NCBI GenBank assembly: GCA_026770585.1
Contig: MU648153.1
Span: forward strand, 1 to 21,365
Reading direction: 5' to 3'
DNA from: Baffinella frigidus
Taxonomy: Eukaryota > Cryptophyceae > Cryptomonadales > Baffinellaceae
Length of the DNA stretch: 21,365 nucleotides
Below, one piece after another: positions 1 through 8,328 of this stretch (its first letter is position 1; each line of letters begins with the position of its first letter). Both the position numbers and the translations under genes were made by a program. Under the pieces are notes generated by a model. That model saw only the letters and a program-made list of their open reading frames with translations, had not been told where the DNA came from and made no database searches.

Positions 1-416
1 GGGCCGGCATCGTCCTCGATGACCACCACCTCGTAGTCGAGGTCGGCACTAGCCTTCCCCCCTGCAGCCTTGGGCTTGCTAGCCCTGGGCTTCCTGGGCT
101 TCTTAGGCTGGGCGCTACGCTTGGCCTGTTCCGACCGGACGAACTCGAGAAGCCTCACCTGGTCAGGGATGCAAAGCGCGGTGGGTGTCGTCATGCAGTT
201 GTCCATGAACTCGAAGACGTCTTCCGGAGTCTTGGCGTGGTACATGACAAGCGCACGGGCGGGGAAAAACACGAAGTTGCTTGTCGACACGAGGCACACA
301 GAGAACTTCTTGAGCATAGTTACGCTGAGCTGCTGCAAAGAGAGGGTGATGGTCTGGTAGAACTCGTCATCGGCGAAGATGGTATCGGCGGCGTTGTCGG
401 AGAACACGAGAGCCAT
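1..416 (-). CDS. Hypothetical protein with basic then acidic linker, 3'-partial at window edge
   Basis: The minus-strand frame starts with ATG at 416 and runs without a stop for 138 codons to the left edge, so the C-terminus is missing. The first ~95 residues form a compact mixed alpha/beta-looking domain (starts MALVFSDNAADTIF) that I do not recognise. It is followed by a Lys/Arg/Pro stretch (KKPRKPRASKPK) that could act as a nuclear localisation or nucleic-acid-binding tail. An acidic cassette (GGKASADLDYEVVVIEDDA) comes next and is nearly identical to one in the Cys-rich gene at 2669-3613, so the two are related and this protein may continue into a similar domain outside the window. It is co-oriented with the two genes to its right. 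Function is unknown. The ORF is real-looking because of its length, ATG start and shared cassette. Confidence 0.7.
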   Translation of the reverse strand, partial: MALVFSDNAADTIFADDEFYQTITLSLQQLSVTMLKKFSVCLVSTSNFVFFPARALVMYHAKTPEDVFEFMDNCMTTPTALCIPDQVRLLEFVRSEQAKRSAQPKKPRKPRASKPKAAGGKASADLDYEVVVIEDDAG

Positions 417-741
417 GTTGTCTAGACAGATGCCGAGCATGCAAAGGCCGGTTCTTATACTACATCGCCAAGAAACACCGAGCGCATACACACATACACA
501 CGCGTGATAGTCAATACATGAAGATTTACTCGCACACCACCTCGAGACACTGTATTGGTGGTGTCTGTGTGTTTATGGGCACTCGTCGACATCGTGTTCT
601 ACACCACCAACAACACCAGCAGCAGCTCGTACAGGACGGTCGGGCAGAAGTTGCTTCACGTTGCCCGTTTCTCCCCGACATTCTGTGTCGCGGTGTTGAA
701 CCTCTGTAGATAGGAAATGTTATCAAACGTTTCCCTCCTTC
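417..741. other. Intergenic region between edge gene and ankyrin gene
   Basis: No convincing coding sequence. The stretch holds a CA-rich patch (about 483-503) and one hairpin at 534-564, annotated separately. It should contain the promoter of the minus-strand gene starting at 416 and the 3' UTR of the ankyrin gene ending at 742, but I see no clear TATA or other core element. Confidence 0.5.
534..564 (-). terminator. Inverted repeat, possible 3'-end hairpin of ankyrin gene
   Basis: The arms ACACCACC (534-541) and GGTGGTGT (557-564) are perfectly complementary over 8 bp with a 15-nt loop. The hairpin lies about 180 nt beyond the stop codon of the minus-strand ankyrin gene. Several giant-virus lineages end transcripts at palindromes. 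The assignment here rests on position and on similar hairpins after the neighbouring genes. Confidence 0.3.
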
Positions 742-2328
742 CTACGGGAACATGTCCTGCACAGACGGTAGCATACTGTAGTACGTCCCATGCATGATTT
801 TCTGCATCATCTCAGGAGTGAGCACACTCACCTTGGACCTAGCGCCCACCTGTGGGTGCAACGCCATTCCGAACGCCTCGAGGTTGTTCTGGCGTCGCAT
901 CGCAGTATCGTACAACAGCTGGTAGGTGTCTTTCTGCATTGTCCAGTTGCTGGGTTGGGCAGCCACGAGGTCTACCACATTCCGTCCATCTGCGTTTTCC
1001 CTGAAAATGTCGACACCCCCTTGCAGAAGTTGTACCACCGCCTTCTCGTTATCCTCTGCTCGCGACGGGCTGTAGCGGCCGGGTCGTAGCGACTGGGCTA
1101 CCAGGTAGTACAGCGGGGTCTGTCCAGATGGTCCATCTACAGCGGACGCATCAGCTCCATGCGCCAGAAGCTTTGCCAACACTACCGACGTGGGACGCTC
1201 GTACTTCCGACCCCCCTTCGCAACAGCCTGCATTACAAGCAAGCCATGACTGGTTGTCGCCGGCATCCGTACCTCGCTGGGTGTCATGCGAGCAAGAAGC
1301 ACATCCAGCATCGAGATACGGTGTGCGTCTTCCGACGCATCTAGTTCTCGCTTCAATGCGAGGGACAGTATCGAGGCGCCGCTGTATGTCATGCGTGTAT
1401 ACACAGCCCCACTCTCTATCAATTGTGCCGTCAGTTGGGTCCTGTTGTCCATGGACAAATTGTTACATTCTGTGGTTACGATCTGCTCCAGAGGTGTTAC
1501 AATCGCCCCAACGACCCCGAACGCACTCGCTGCGTTGATGCCGTGTACCTCATCCGTGTCCAAGACCAACCGGACCAATTCAGCGTCCCTCGTCTTGTCT
1601 ACGTCGACTGCCAACTGCAGAACAGACGGCCCGCCGCGTGGATAGGGACACATGATAGCGCCCGCCTCTATCAAGATACGAACCTTCTCGGTGTTGTATT
1701 TCTCGGTTTCGCCTCTTTCGTTGCCCCAGTTGTGCAGTATTGTGTTGAGAGCAACACCTGGCTTGTCTGCTGAGTTGACCTCAATCCCATAGTACAGCAC
1801 TAGAGACAGCATTTGAGCAGTTGATGAACGGAGTACCTCCTCTAGCAAAGAACGTGTCACACCGTATTTGGTCCGGCGACCTTGTTCAATGTAGTGCCAC
1901 ACAGCGGTAGTCAAGCGAAGCCCTTGCAACTGGTTGTTGTTTTCAGCAGCCAGCCGCGCCGTCAGCGCATGGAACAGTTGCAAGAAAATGTCCGGCGAGT
2001 ATTGGTTAAACATCGCACTGTCCCACATTTCGTGCTTGTTGTCAACCATTGCCCCGGAAGCCAGCAAAAGTGCTACGATACTGCTACGTCCGAAAATCAC
2101 TGCAGTGTACAACACATGGTTATCTGGTCCGTCCGATTCAAAGTGTTTGTTGATATCTACTTTCCCACCGCCATGCAACACCGCCTTTACATCGCGCACG
2201 GAACCTTTCCGGACTGCAGCGACAAGACTTGCGCATACTTCACGTCCCCCATGGCGTTTCCGTGGCGTTTCTGTGGCAATGGGATGTACTACGTGTATAT
2301 ACTGCATGTGTGAATTGCACACACCCAT
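742..2328 (-). CDS. Ankyrin-repeat protein
   Basis: A 528-codon ORF from ATG at 2328 to TAG at 742-744. The frame extends three codons further to a GTG, but 2328 is the first ATG; a second in-frame ATG lies at 2307. Ankyrin-type helices recur through the protein: SLVAAVRKGSVRDVKAVL with ALLLASGAMVDN near the N-terminus, VRILIEAGAI and LQLAVDVDKTRDAELVRLVL in the middle, then LTAQLIESGAV, LAKLLAHGADASAVDG followed by GQTPLYYLVA, and VVQLLQGGVDIF with ADGRNVVDLVAA. The repeats are divergent and irregularly spaced, as in giant-virus and protist ankyrin proteins. Ankyrin repeats mediate protein-protein contacts; the partner is unknown. No signal peptide or membrane segment is obvious. No F-box is evident in the C-terminal ~60 residues, which lack a recognised domain. 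It lies in a co-oriented series with unknown genes on both sides. Confidence 0.9.
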   Translation of the reverse strand: MGVCNSHMQYIHVVHPIATETPRKRHGGREVCASLVAAVRKGSVRDVKAVLHGGGKVDINKHFESDGPDNHVLYTAVIFGRSSIVALLLASGAMVDNKHEMWDSAMFNQYSPDIFLQLFHALTARLAAENNNQLQGLRLTTAVWHYIEQGRRTKYGVTRSLLEEVLRSSTAQMLSLVLYYGIEVNSADKPGVALNTILHNWGNERGETEKYNTEKVRILIEAGAIMCPYPRGGPSVLQLAVDVDKTRDAELVRLVLDTDEVHGINAASAFGVVGAIVTPLEQIVTTECNNLSMDNRTQLTAQLIESGAVYTRMTYSGASILSLALKRELDASEDAHRISMLDVLLARMTPSEVRMPATTSHGLLVMQAVAKGGRKYERPTSVVLAKLLAHGADASAVDGPSGQTPLYYLVAQSLRPGRYSPSRAEDNEKAVVQLLQGGVDIFRENADGRNVVDLVAAQPSNWTMQKDTYQLLYDTAMRRQNNLEAFGMALHPQVGARSKVSVLTPEMMQKIMHGTYYSMLPSVQDMFP

Positions 2329-2456
2329 CAATCGCACCCCCCCTGCTGTGAGTTCGTTAGCAGGAACCTCTGAAAGGACTTTCCCTCGTGTGCCATGTTA
2401 GTACAAAAGTGCCCGAATTTCACCCTACATTGACATGGGTATGACTGGTACAAAAC

Positions 2457-2482
2457 GATCGAAAATCGACCATGTTTCGATC
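2457..2482 (-). terminator. Perfect 8-bp hairpin downstream of Cys-rich gene
   Basis: The arms GATCGAAA (2457-2464) and TTTCGATC (2475-2482) pair perfectly with a 10-nt loop. The hairpin sits about 190 nt past the stop of the minus-strand Cys-rich gene and directly beside a second hairpin. It could be a 3'-processing or termination element, or an operator for the ankyrin gene 130 nt further on. Confidence 0.3.
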
Positions 2483-2488
2483 ATGTTT

Positions 2489-2519
2489 CAGTTCGTTATC
2501 GGTACCCGCTAACGAACTG
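2489..2519 (-). terminator. Perfect 10-bp hairpin downstream of Cys-rich gene
   Basis: The arms CAGTTCGTTA (2489-2498) and TAACGAACTG (2510-2519) are perfectly complementary around an 11-nt loop. This is the strongest palindrome in the left third of the window and lies 150 nt past the stop codon at 2669. A free copy of most of one arm occurs at 2351-2360, which would also fit a protein-binding site. Confidence 0.35.
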
Positions 2520-2668
2520 GCCTAGTCGGTGCAATGCACATCGTTAGTACAAGGACGCTCGCAGTAGCGGCCAGAGGACAGTTGGATTATGGAACGTGTA
2601 TTAGAAACACACACACGACATCTACACCCGCCACCCCCTATCCCCACCACCTTACCACCACCTTACCA

Positions 2669-3613
2669 CTAGTCACAGACACTATCAGTGTCACTCGCCG
2701 CGTCCTCGCTCGCGCTTGCGTAGCCATCGAGGTAATGCCTCACCAGCAACTGGATGTCGGAAGGGCTGCAGTCGAGCCCCCTGTCGCACACCTTCTCGGC
2801 GTCGTACATCATCTGGTGGTGCGGGCACGTCAGCGACGTCGAAGCGCCGGTGCCCCCGAGGTGGGAGCACACGAGGCAGAGGGTGCTGCTGCAGAGGCAG
2901 AACGCAAAGGCGCGCACGTCCCACGTGTGCATGCATCCCTTCTCGGGAAAGCACCCACCGCACTCCCACTGCCCGTAGCGCGGGCACTCGCAGATGTGAA
3001 CGCTTGCGTCGTAGTCGACGCAGCAGTCGGCACACCCAGAGAAGACGACCTTCTGGTGTCCGTGCTCGTCGCAGTTGCAATGGCCCATACCAGCGTCGCG
3101 GTAGACAGGTGCCTGGCGGGTCTTCGTACCCGCCGAACGGACAGAGTCGTACCACCTCCCGAAGAGGCCGACGTTGGCGATGCGCTGGACGTGTATCATG
3201 TCCTCGAGGATTTCGCTCTTGTCAGAGTCCTTCTTGCACACGTCGTGGCACTTCTGCAACTCCTGCACCGCCGCCTCTTGTTCCCCGTTCAACTCAGCAT
3301 CGTACATCAAGAACCAGCCCATGTCCCCAGTGAAGGGCGGGACGGCATCGTCCTCGACGACTGCAACCGGGAGAGGCACGGCATCTTCCTGGACGGCCAT
3401 CACCTCGTCGTCGAGGTCGGCACTAGCCTTCCCCCCTGCAGATCCTGGTGGCTGGTCCGACCGGGGAGTCCCCAGCGGGACTCTCGGAGGTGCCGCCGTG
3501 TGCTTGACCAGCCGGTGTGCGAGGTTTGCTGGGGCAGGAGTGGCAGTGGGAAGTCCAAGCAGAAACGGGTTGCAGGGAACCGCACCAAGGGCAGTATTGA
3601 CACGCACAATCAT
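2669..3613 (-). CDS. Cys/His-rich putative zinc-binding protein
   Basis: A 314-codon ORF from ATG at 3613 to TAG at 2669-2671. Residues 1-56 are Pro/Ala-rich and look disordered. Residues 57-94 are an acidic cassette (GGKASADLDDEVMAVQEDAV then VAVVEDDAVPPF) shared with the gene at 1-416. Residues 95-150 are probably helical. Residues 179-266 contain about 20 Cys and His: C179, C181, H184, H186, C194, C197, C198, C208, C210, C218, C221, C227, H229, C239, C241, C246, C249, H251, C263 and H265/H266. Repeated CxC and CxxC pairs suggest several structural zinc sites, as in RING-, B-box- or MYND-like folds, but the spacing matches no family I can name. The tail is acidic and Ser/Asp-rich. A role in protein or nucleic-acid binding is inferred only from the zinc-site pattern. 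Confidence 0.8.
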   Translation of the reverse strand: MIVRVNTALGAVPCNPFLLGLPTATPAPANLAHRLVKHTAAPPRVPLGTPRSDQPPGSAGGKASADLDDEVMAVQEDAVPLPVAVVEDDAVPPFTGDMGWFLMYDAELNGEQEAAVQELQKCHDVCKKDSDKSEILEDMIHVQRIANVGLFGRWYDSVRSAGTKTRQAPVYRDAGMGHCNCDEHGHQKVVFSGCADCCVDYDASVHICECPRYGQWECGGCFPEKGCMHTWDVRAFAFCLCSSTLCLVCSHLGGTGASTSLTCPHHQMMYDAEKVCDRGLDCSPSDIQLLVRHYLDGYASASEDAASDTDSVCD

Positions 3614-3682
3614 TCGCCTGCCAGGCCCCTGAAAGTGAATCCCAAAGGCACGCCTAGGCAGATTCGGCAGGTGGCCGGCGGG

Positions 3683-3711
3683 CGAACGATGAGCCCGCTG
3701 TCATCGGTTCG
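3683..3711 (-). terminator. Hairpin downstream of the 1508-codon ORF
   Basis: The arms CGAACGATGA (3683-3692) and TCATCGGTTCG (3701-3711) form a 10-bp stem with a single bulged base and an 8-nt loop. It lies about 90 nt past the TAA at 3802-3804 of the large minus-strand ORF and about 70 nt upstream of the next gene's ATG at 3613, within the 188-bp gap 3614-3801. It fits the position of a 3'-end signal, as with the other two left-hand genes. Confidence 0.35.
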
Positions 3712-3801
3712 TTTCTCGTCGTGGTGAGTAACAGGTGAGTCAGTGGACAGTGCGAAGGACGAGCCGGGAGGCTGTGTTGGACCCAGGGACTGCCAGTTAG
3801 C

Positions 3802-6800
3802 TTATTGGGAGAGTGGCGACAGGATGCCCGGTGGGGCATCCGAATGACGCTCGTCTGCCGGAGTTGAGGTGGAGGGGGATCGCTCAGGTTTCACCGCAGA
3901 GGAACCCACCCGAGACTGGTAGGCGTCTCGGCCCAAGGTACTGACGTCGGGTTCGTAAGAGACCCCAACAATGGCGGCCGGGGAACAGTCGGCCCCCTGT
4001 GCGGTGAAGGACAACGAAGATTCCGCGGTAACGTTGGGCAGAACTTCTTCCAAGGGATGTTGGTCCCCAGTTGGATTTGAGACCAAAGAATCCCGACGGC
4101 CAGCGGAGCATGTTTCCATGTGCTTTTTCCAGGAGTCGTCGATTCCCAAGGACACGAGCATGCCGCAGTGCCGGCACCGAGAGAGTGCCGATGAATCGTT
4201 GTCATTTCCATGGGGGTCATCACCACCGCCATCGTCATCGTCGCCGCCGTCATCACCGCCGCCCCCGGGAGGTGCTCTGTTGCGTGGAGGTATCGCGTTG
4301 TTGGTACCTTCAGCGGCACTGCCAGATGGTTCGACCGAGGCCGTCGTGGGCGGCTCCGGGCGCCCGGACGGGACAGAAGCCAGGTCTGTCGGGATGCGGG
4401 AGGGGGGTGCCGCTTTCGTTGGAGGGCCGGGGGCTGTTTCGCGCCCATCCGGTGCCGTGATAAATCTTGACACCGCTCCGGATGACAGGGAACGTGCCCA
4501 TGCCCCGTGGCGTGAGTTGCCGAGTTCTAATGCCGGAACAGCGGCATCTTGTTCGGAGGTCCCTGCAAGGTTGTCCCGGGAGGCACTGCGAGACGTTCCC
4601 CGAGAAGAAGAACGGGTACGTACCCCTTTCTTGTCAACGGGAGCGTTTTGCATCCAAACTTGAACTATTGGTACGTGGTTTGTATGTGGCGTCAGGTCGA
4701 ATTTCAACAACGCATCGGCGGCTGGACGACCCTCTGGGATGGTCGGTTCTGCGACATCCCTCGGACCGGCTGGACTGGACTGATCGATGCCACGGATCGT
4801 AGAGAGTTCGAGGCCCTTGGTCTGTGTAAGTTTGGACGGACCAGAGGGGGGGAAGGAGTCGATCACTCGCGAGTAGCGCTCGAAACCCATTGTCCGGGAG
4901 CCGGGGTCTAGGGCATGTTGCATGCTCGGAGGGGAGTCGGCGGCGTCGAAAGCAAGGTAGGATTCGTGGTCGGCGCTGCGAGCGAGTGCCGCGGACATGG
5001 GATCAGAACACATGGCTGCTACTAACTCTGCTGCCATTTCGTCCATGAATGCACGGTGAAAGATGAAGTCCAAACACGAGAGGCGATCGAGGGTACGGTC
5101 TTCAAAGATCATGACCTTCACCGACACCCAGTGGGCGGATGATGTTGTTGTCGCAAAGTTACAGCGGATTGTGGTGTGCCCAAGTCCCCAGTATCGAGTG
5201 TGGTGGGAGAAGTGTCGACCCAGTTGACTGCGACGGTCCAGGCCTGTGCTGAGTTCGAAAATGTAGCCGGCATTAGGAACGTCTAACGAGTCCAAGTCGA
5301 TCTGTGCGTGCAGGGCACACGACCTGGACATGAGTGGGAACGGGGCGAGGACGTCGACCAACGCGAAGAGGCGGGAAGATCCCAAGCGATGCGTGGGCAC
5401 ATGGGTGTCCTGTGCCGATACGGCAACCCGCACGCGAGGGCGTGGAAAAAGTCGATCCAGGGAGGTGACGCAAACCTTCCTCCACGGGTTAGGGTGGAGT
5501 AACGGTGAGTGGTCGTCGTCGTCAGACGATGAATCGGCACTTGCTGATATATCAACGGTCGGCAGATGCCAATGTTCCCGAACGTGACGGAGACCCATGA
5601 GGTGCCACATTGCAACCTCATCATCGGTGTCGAGAAGGTGTGACTGGGTCCAGCGGTTCATCGAGTCCCGATGGATTCCTGCCGCAGAAAGGATGCCCTG
5701 TGCAGAATCGTGATCCAACGTCGCGTAGTTCAAACCGTGGGATGAGGGGAGGAAAGTTGCCTCTCGTTCCCGGGGGATCAGCGCGTCGTGCGGCAGGTGA
5801 CAAAAAGCGGAGACTCCTCGTTCCAGTGGGAAGTGCAGGAACAGCACGTTCACGTCCAGTGTTGAAGTCGCGTCCAGGATGAACTCTCGACGATTCAGAT
5901 GGATCGTCGGGGGTGAGTCGTTAACGCAGATAATCGCGTCACGCGTCAAGGCATGGCGACTGCATAGAATGTTCTCTGGAAACTGAGAGGAAGGCAAAAA
6001 ACGTGCAAAGATTGACCAGACCTCCAGTGGGGATGTTTCTAAGCAAAAACGCACCCAACGGTGGTCCCCCCCTAGACATGGCAGCTGCAGGTTTTCGATG
6101 TCCCACTCTGACAGTCCTTCTACCAAGTGGGAGCAGTCGGCGTTCAGACAAGACAGGCCTCCCATGTTGTTGCTGAGACGGATCTTTGGGTGCACGACTG
6201 GTCCGTCGTTCGGCTCTCGCGAGGTATCGTCATCGAGATCTACGGTTGGAGCAAATTCTTCTCGTGAGGGTGTCCGGTCGCCTGGGGAGCTGGTCGTGGC
6301 AGGGTTCCCAGGCGGACGGTCGGCCGGCGGAGGGCGACCCTTCAGGTCCCTGGTACCAAGGTCCGGGAGGTAGGGCGTTGGTCCGACGGCCGCGAGGTTG
6401 GTTTGAGGCTGCGGGAAGGTCATTCTAGCCAATGCGTTCCCTCGAGGGTAATCGTCCAGGCCCTCGTTGGTCCCAGGGTCGTATGGAGCACCGGGAGGAG
6501 GCAAAGTAGCGCCACCACGGTAATGGAATCGTGGTGGTTGGAGAAGGATGCCCTGTCCCGTAGAGATGGGAGGTTGGGAACGCAGGGGAAAGGTTCTGTG
6601 CCCTAGGCGATCTGATCCATTTGAAACGGTCGACGACGTGTCGGAGGCGTCCCAGCTTCTGCACTGCCGCGGGGGCACCCGCGGGGAGCGTGACCTTCCC
6701 GAAGGAGACGGGGAGGGGGACCGTTCAAAACTCATCCGACGAGGGACCGACTGGAACCAAGCGGTCCTCAAGGAGTGCCCAGGTGACGATGCGGTGGAGC

Positions 6801-8328
6801 GACGTGAGCTTGAACGTGCAACACTTTCTGTCCCCGACCGGAGTCGGACTCCCCGGAGATGGGCAAAGGCAGACTCAGGAATTGTTGTTCTCCGCACCGG
6901 GGTGGCCTGGTGGGGTCTCAGAGACGCGTGAGGGATTGGTGCCCGTGCAGGGTTGACGTGTCGAGGTCGACCGTATGCACGAGTGCCGCCCTCAGAAGGA
7001 TCGCCAAGAGGACCCTCGGATGATCGGTAGCGAGTGGTGGTGTTTTGGCAAAAAGCTGATCGACTGTGCGCAGTGCGAGTTTCGTTGTGGCGATTCAGCA
7101 GTCGACAGATGGAAAGCAACCAGTTGGTACATGCTGACCTTATCCAAAAAATCGTTCTCCGTCCCAGGGATAGGAGGGTTGATACAATGGTTGAGCACAG
7201 GTTTAGCACGGCGTATGGAAGAGTCCGCAGGGTGCTCTTGCGACAGCGCTGGTTCCTGATACGTCGACCACCGCGGCGTCTATGTTGGGCGACAACCGGG
7301 GTGGCAACTGGGATTTCAGCGTGGTGGTCGACGGTGACACTGTCGCGAGGAGGACTGACGTGGGGATCTGTCAATGGAGTCCGAACGGGCCCCACGAGCG
7401 GGTATTCAAGTGTGACTGCCACGCAGGGGTTCACTGCAGGTTTGCACAAGGTCCAAACTCTCACTGGGCCGGAGACGTTGTCGTCGATATCCATGGTTTC
7501 ACGCCCGGGAGCGTCGTGCAGTTGCGTCGTTGCTAGGACGCTATCGTGGGCTGGTTCCCCGGCGTCGCTCTGGGGTGTGTCCTCCCCATCGCGCCGGTGC
7601 CGAGCCCAAACATCGGTGTTGCTCTGGTGTCCGTTCCTTCCATCGCGCCGGTGGCGCGCCCAAACTGACACAGATGGGGAGGGTGTGTCCTCCCCATCGC
7701 GCCAGTGTCGAGCCCAAACATCGGTGTTGCTCTGGTGTTCGTTCCTTCCATCGCGCCGGTGGCGCGCTCCAACTGACACAGATGGGGAGGGTGTGTCCTC
7801 CCCATCGCGCCAGTGGCGAGCCCAAACATCGGTGTTGCTCTGGTGTTCGTTCCTCCCATCGCGCCGGTGGCGCGCTCCAACTGACACAGGGCTGGAAACC
7901 TCGTTGGTGACAGACAGGATGGCACGACCGGGGGCGTGCCCCAGTCGCTCCATTGCTGGGACCCTTTCCGGTGCAGGTCGACCGGCGTCTCGAGGGCGTC
8001 CGCCACCCCCCTCGCGTTGGTGATCGTGTTGGTCGGGGTGTCTTCGGACGAAGGCTCCCCGGTGGGGTCCCTCCTGGTGCTGTCGCCTGGGATTGGGAGG
8101 AGGCTCGGGTAGGAATAACGACGGCGAAACAGGGTCATTCCGGCCCGCAACGAAGGTCATGCATTGGTACTCAATGGGGTGACTGTAGGGGCGGGCGATC
8201 ACGACCGTTGTCATTCCGCTGACGACCCAAACGAGTTCACGTCCGGCAGCGATGACGGCTTGCTGGATTAGCATCACGGGGGTTGGCTGGGTGCGAACAA
8301 TGAGCCCCAGATCGCGGGCAAGTCGCAT
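3802..8328 (-). CDS. Large repeat-rich protein with C2HC finger (3' and longest intact part of an 8-kb coding block)
   Basis: A 1508-codon ORF from ATG at 8328 to TAA at 3802-3804; the frame is open to 8349. N-terminal ~250 residues: Pro/Arg-rich and carrying three 36-residue tandem repeats. About residues 365-405: a hydrophobic stretch (YAVLNLCSTIVSTLLSLG and IRSACTNWLLSICRLL) that could be an amphipathic or membrane segment. About 410-740: Arg/Ser/Pro-rich, with RS dipeptides (SPSPSPSGRSRSPR). About 750-1170: a denser, folded-looking region rich in Trp, His and Cys (LSCLNADCSHLVEGLSEWDI onward) that I do not recognise. About 1350-1376: Gly/Asp repeats. About 1383-1405: CRHCG with a distal HMETC, C-x2-C-x14-H-x3-C, a likely C2HC zinc finger. 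It overlaps the upstream frame by about 55 nt and probably continues the same ancestral protein rather than starting a new gene. Function unknown. A retroelement Gag-like or giant-virus protein are alternatives. Confidence 0.65.
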   Translation of the reverse strand: MRLARDLGLIVRTQPTPVMLIQQAVIAAGRELVWVVSGMTTVVIARPYSHPIEYQCMTFVAGRNDPVSPSLFLPEPPPNPRRQHQEGPHRGAFVRRHPDQHDHQREGGGGRPRDAGRPAPERVPAMERLGHAPGRAILSVTNEVSSPVSVGARHRRDGRNEHQSNTDVWARHWRDGEDTPSPSVSVGARHRRDGRNEHQSNTDVWARHWRDGEDTPSPSVSVWARHRRDGRNGHQSNTDVWARHRRDGEDTPQSDAGEPAHDSVLATTQLHDAPGRETMDIDDNVSGPVRVWTLCKPAVNPCVAVTLEYPLVGPVRTPLTDPHVSPPRDSVTVDHHAEIPVATPVVAQHRRRGGRRIRNQRCRKSTLRTLPYAVLNLCSTIVSTLLSLGRRTIFWIRSACTNWLLSICRLLNRHNETRTAHSRSAFCQNTTTRYRSSEGPLGDPSEGGTRAYGRPRHVNPARAPIPHASLRPHQATPVRRTTIPESAFAHLRGVRLRSGTESVARSSSRRSTASSPGHSLRTAWFQSVPRRMSFERSPSPSPSGRSRSPRVPPRQCRSWDASDTSSTVSNGSDRLGHRTFPLRSQPPISTGQGILLQPPRFHYRGGATLPPPGAPYDPGTNEGLDDYPRGNALARMTFPQPQTNLAAVGPTPYLPDLGTRDLKGRPPPADRPPGNPATTSSPGDRTPSREEFAPTVDLDDDTSREPNDGPVVHPKIRLSNNMGGLSCLNADCSHLVEGLSEWDIENLQLPCLGGDHRWVRFCLETSPLEVWSIFARFLPSSQFPENILCSRHALTRDAIICVNDSPPTIHLNRREFILDATSTLDVNVLFLHFPLERGVSAFCHLPHDALIPREREATFLPSSHGLNYATLDHDSAQGILSAAGIHRDSMNRWTQSHLLDTDDEVAMWHLMGLRHVREHWHLPTVDISASADSSSDDDDHSPLLHPNPWRKVCVTSLDRLFPRPRVRVAVSAQDTHVPTHRLGSSRLFALVDVLAPFPLMSRSCALHAQIDLDSLDVPNAGYIFELSTGLDRRSQLGRHFSHHTRYWGLGHTTIRCNFATTTSSAHWVSVKVMIFEDRTLDRLSCLDFIFHRAFMDEMAAELVAAMCSDPMSAALARSADHESYLAFDAADSPPSMQHALDPGSRTMGFERYSRVIDSFPPSGPSKLTQTKGLELSTIRGIDQSSPAGPRDVAEPTIPEGRPAADALLKFDLTPHTNHVPIVQVWMQNAPVDKKGVRTRSSSRGTSRSASRDNLAGTSEQDAAVPALELGNSRHGAWARSLSSGAVSRFITAPDGRETAPGPPTKAAPPSRIPTDLASVPSGRPEPPTTASVEPSGSAAEGTNNAIPPRNRAPPGGGGDDGGDDDDGGGDDPHGNDNDSSALSRCRHCGMLVSLGIDDSWKKHMETCSAGRRDSLVSNPTGDQHPLEEVLPNVTAESSLSFTAQGADCSPAAIVGVSYEPDVSTLGRDAYQSRVGSSAVKPERSPSTSTPADERHSDAPPGILSPLSQ
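7575..7898 (-). repeat. Three 108-bp tandem repeats (36 aa, each two 18-aa half-units)
   Basis: The plus-strand phrase GTGTGTCCTCCCCATCGCGCC begins at 7575, 7683 and 7791, a period of exactly 108 bp. In the coding frame each unit contains two 18-residue halves, one with ARHRRDGRNEHQSNTDVW and one with ARHWRDGEDTPSPSVSVG, so it is a nested duplication. The period is a multiple of three and the minus-strand frame stays open, which supports translation. The spacers are not unique, so this is not a CRISPR array. Confidence 0.9.

Larger units (their letters stand above)
2329..2668. other. Intergenic region with hairpins and repeated short motifs
   Basis: This 340-bp gap separates the start of the ankyrin gene from the stop of the Cys-rich gene. 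It carries no supported ORF. It holds two adjacent hairpins (2457-2482 and 2489-2519), three GTACAA motifs (2401, 2449, 2548), a third copy of the hairpin arm sequence GTTCGTTAGC at 2351-2360, and a C/A-rich low-complexity patch at about 2605-2668. The promoter of the ankyrin gene should lie here. Confidence 0.5.

Noticed and set aside
2534-3727. Long plus-strand frame (397 codons) opposite the Cys-rich gene
   Set aside because: It is antisense to an ATG-started ORF with a clear Cys/His pattern. Its own translation is low-complexity Val/Ala/Arg sequence typical of GC-rich reverse frames.
7575-7898. CRISPR-like repeat array
   Set aside because: The repeats are contiguous 108-bp coding units without unique spacers, in a eukaryote-like context.
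7034-8023. Plus-strand frame of 329 codons opposite the large minus-strand ORF
   Set aside because: It is open because the 108-bp repeat is free of stops in several phases. The product is Arg/Ser/Trp-rich with no domain, and the minus strand is much longer and more protein-like.
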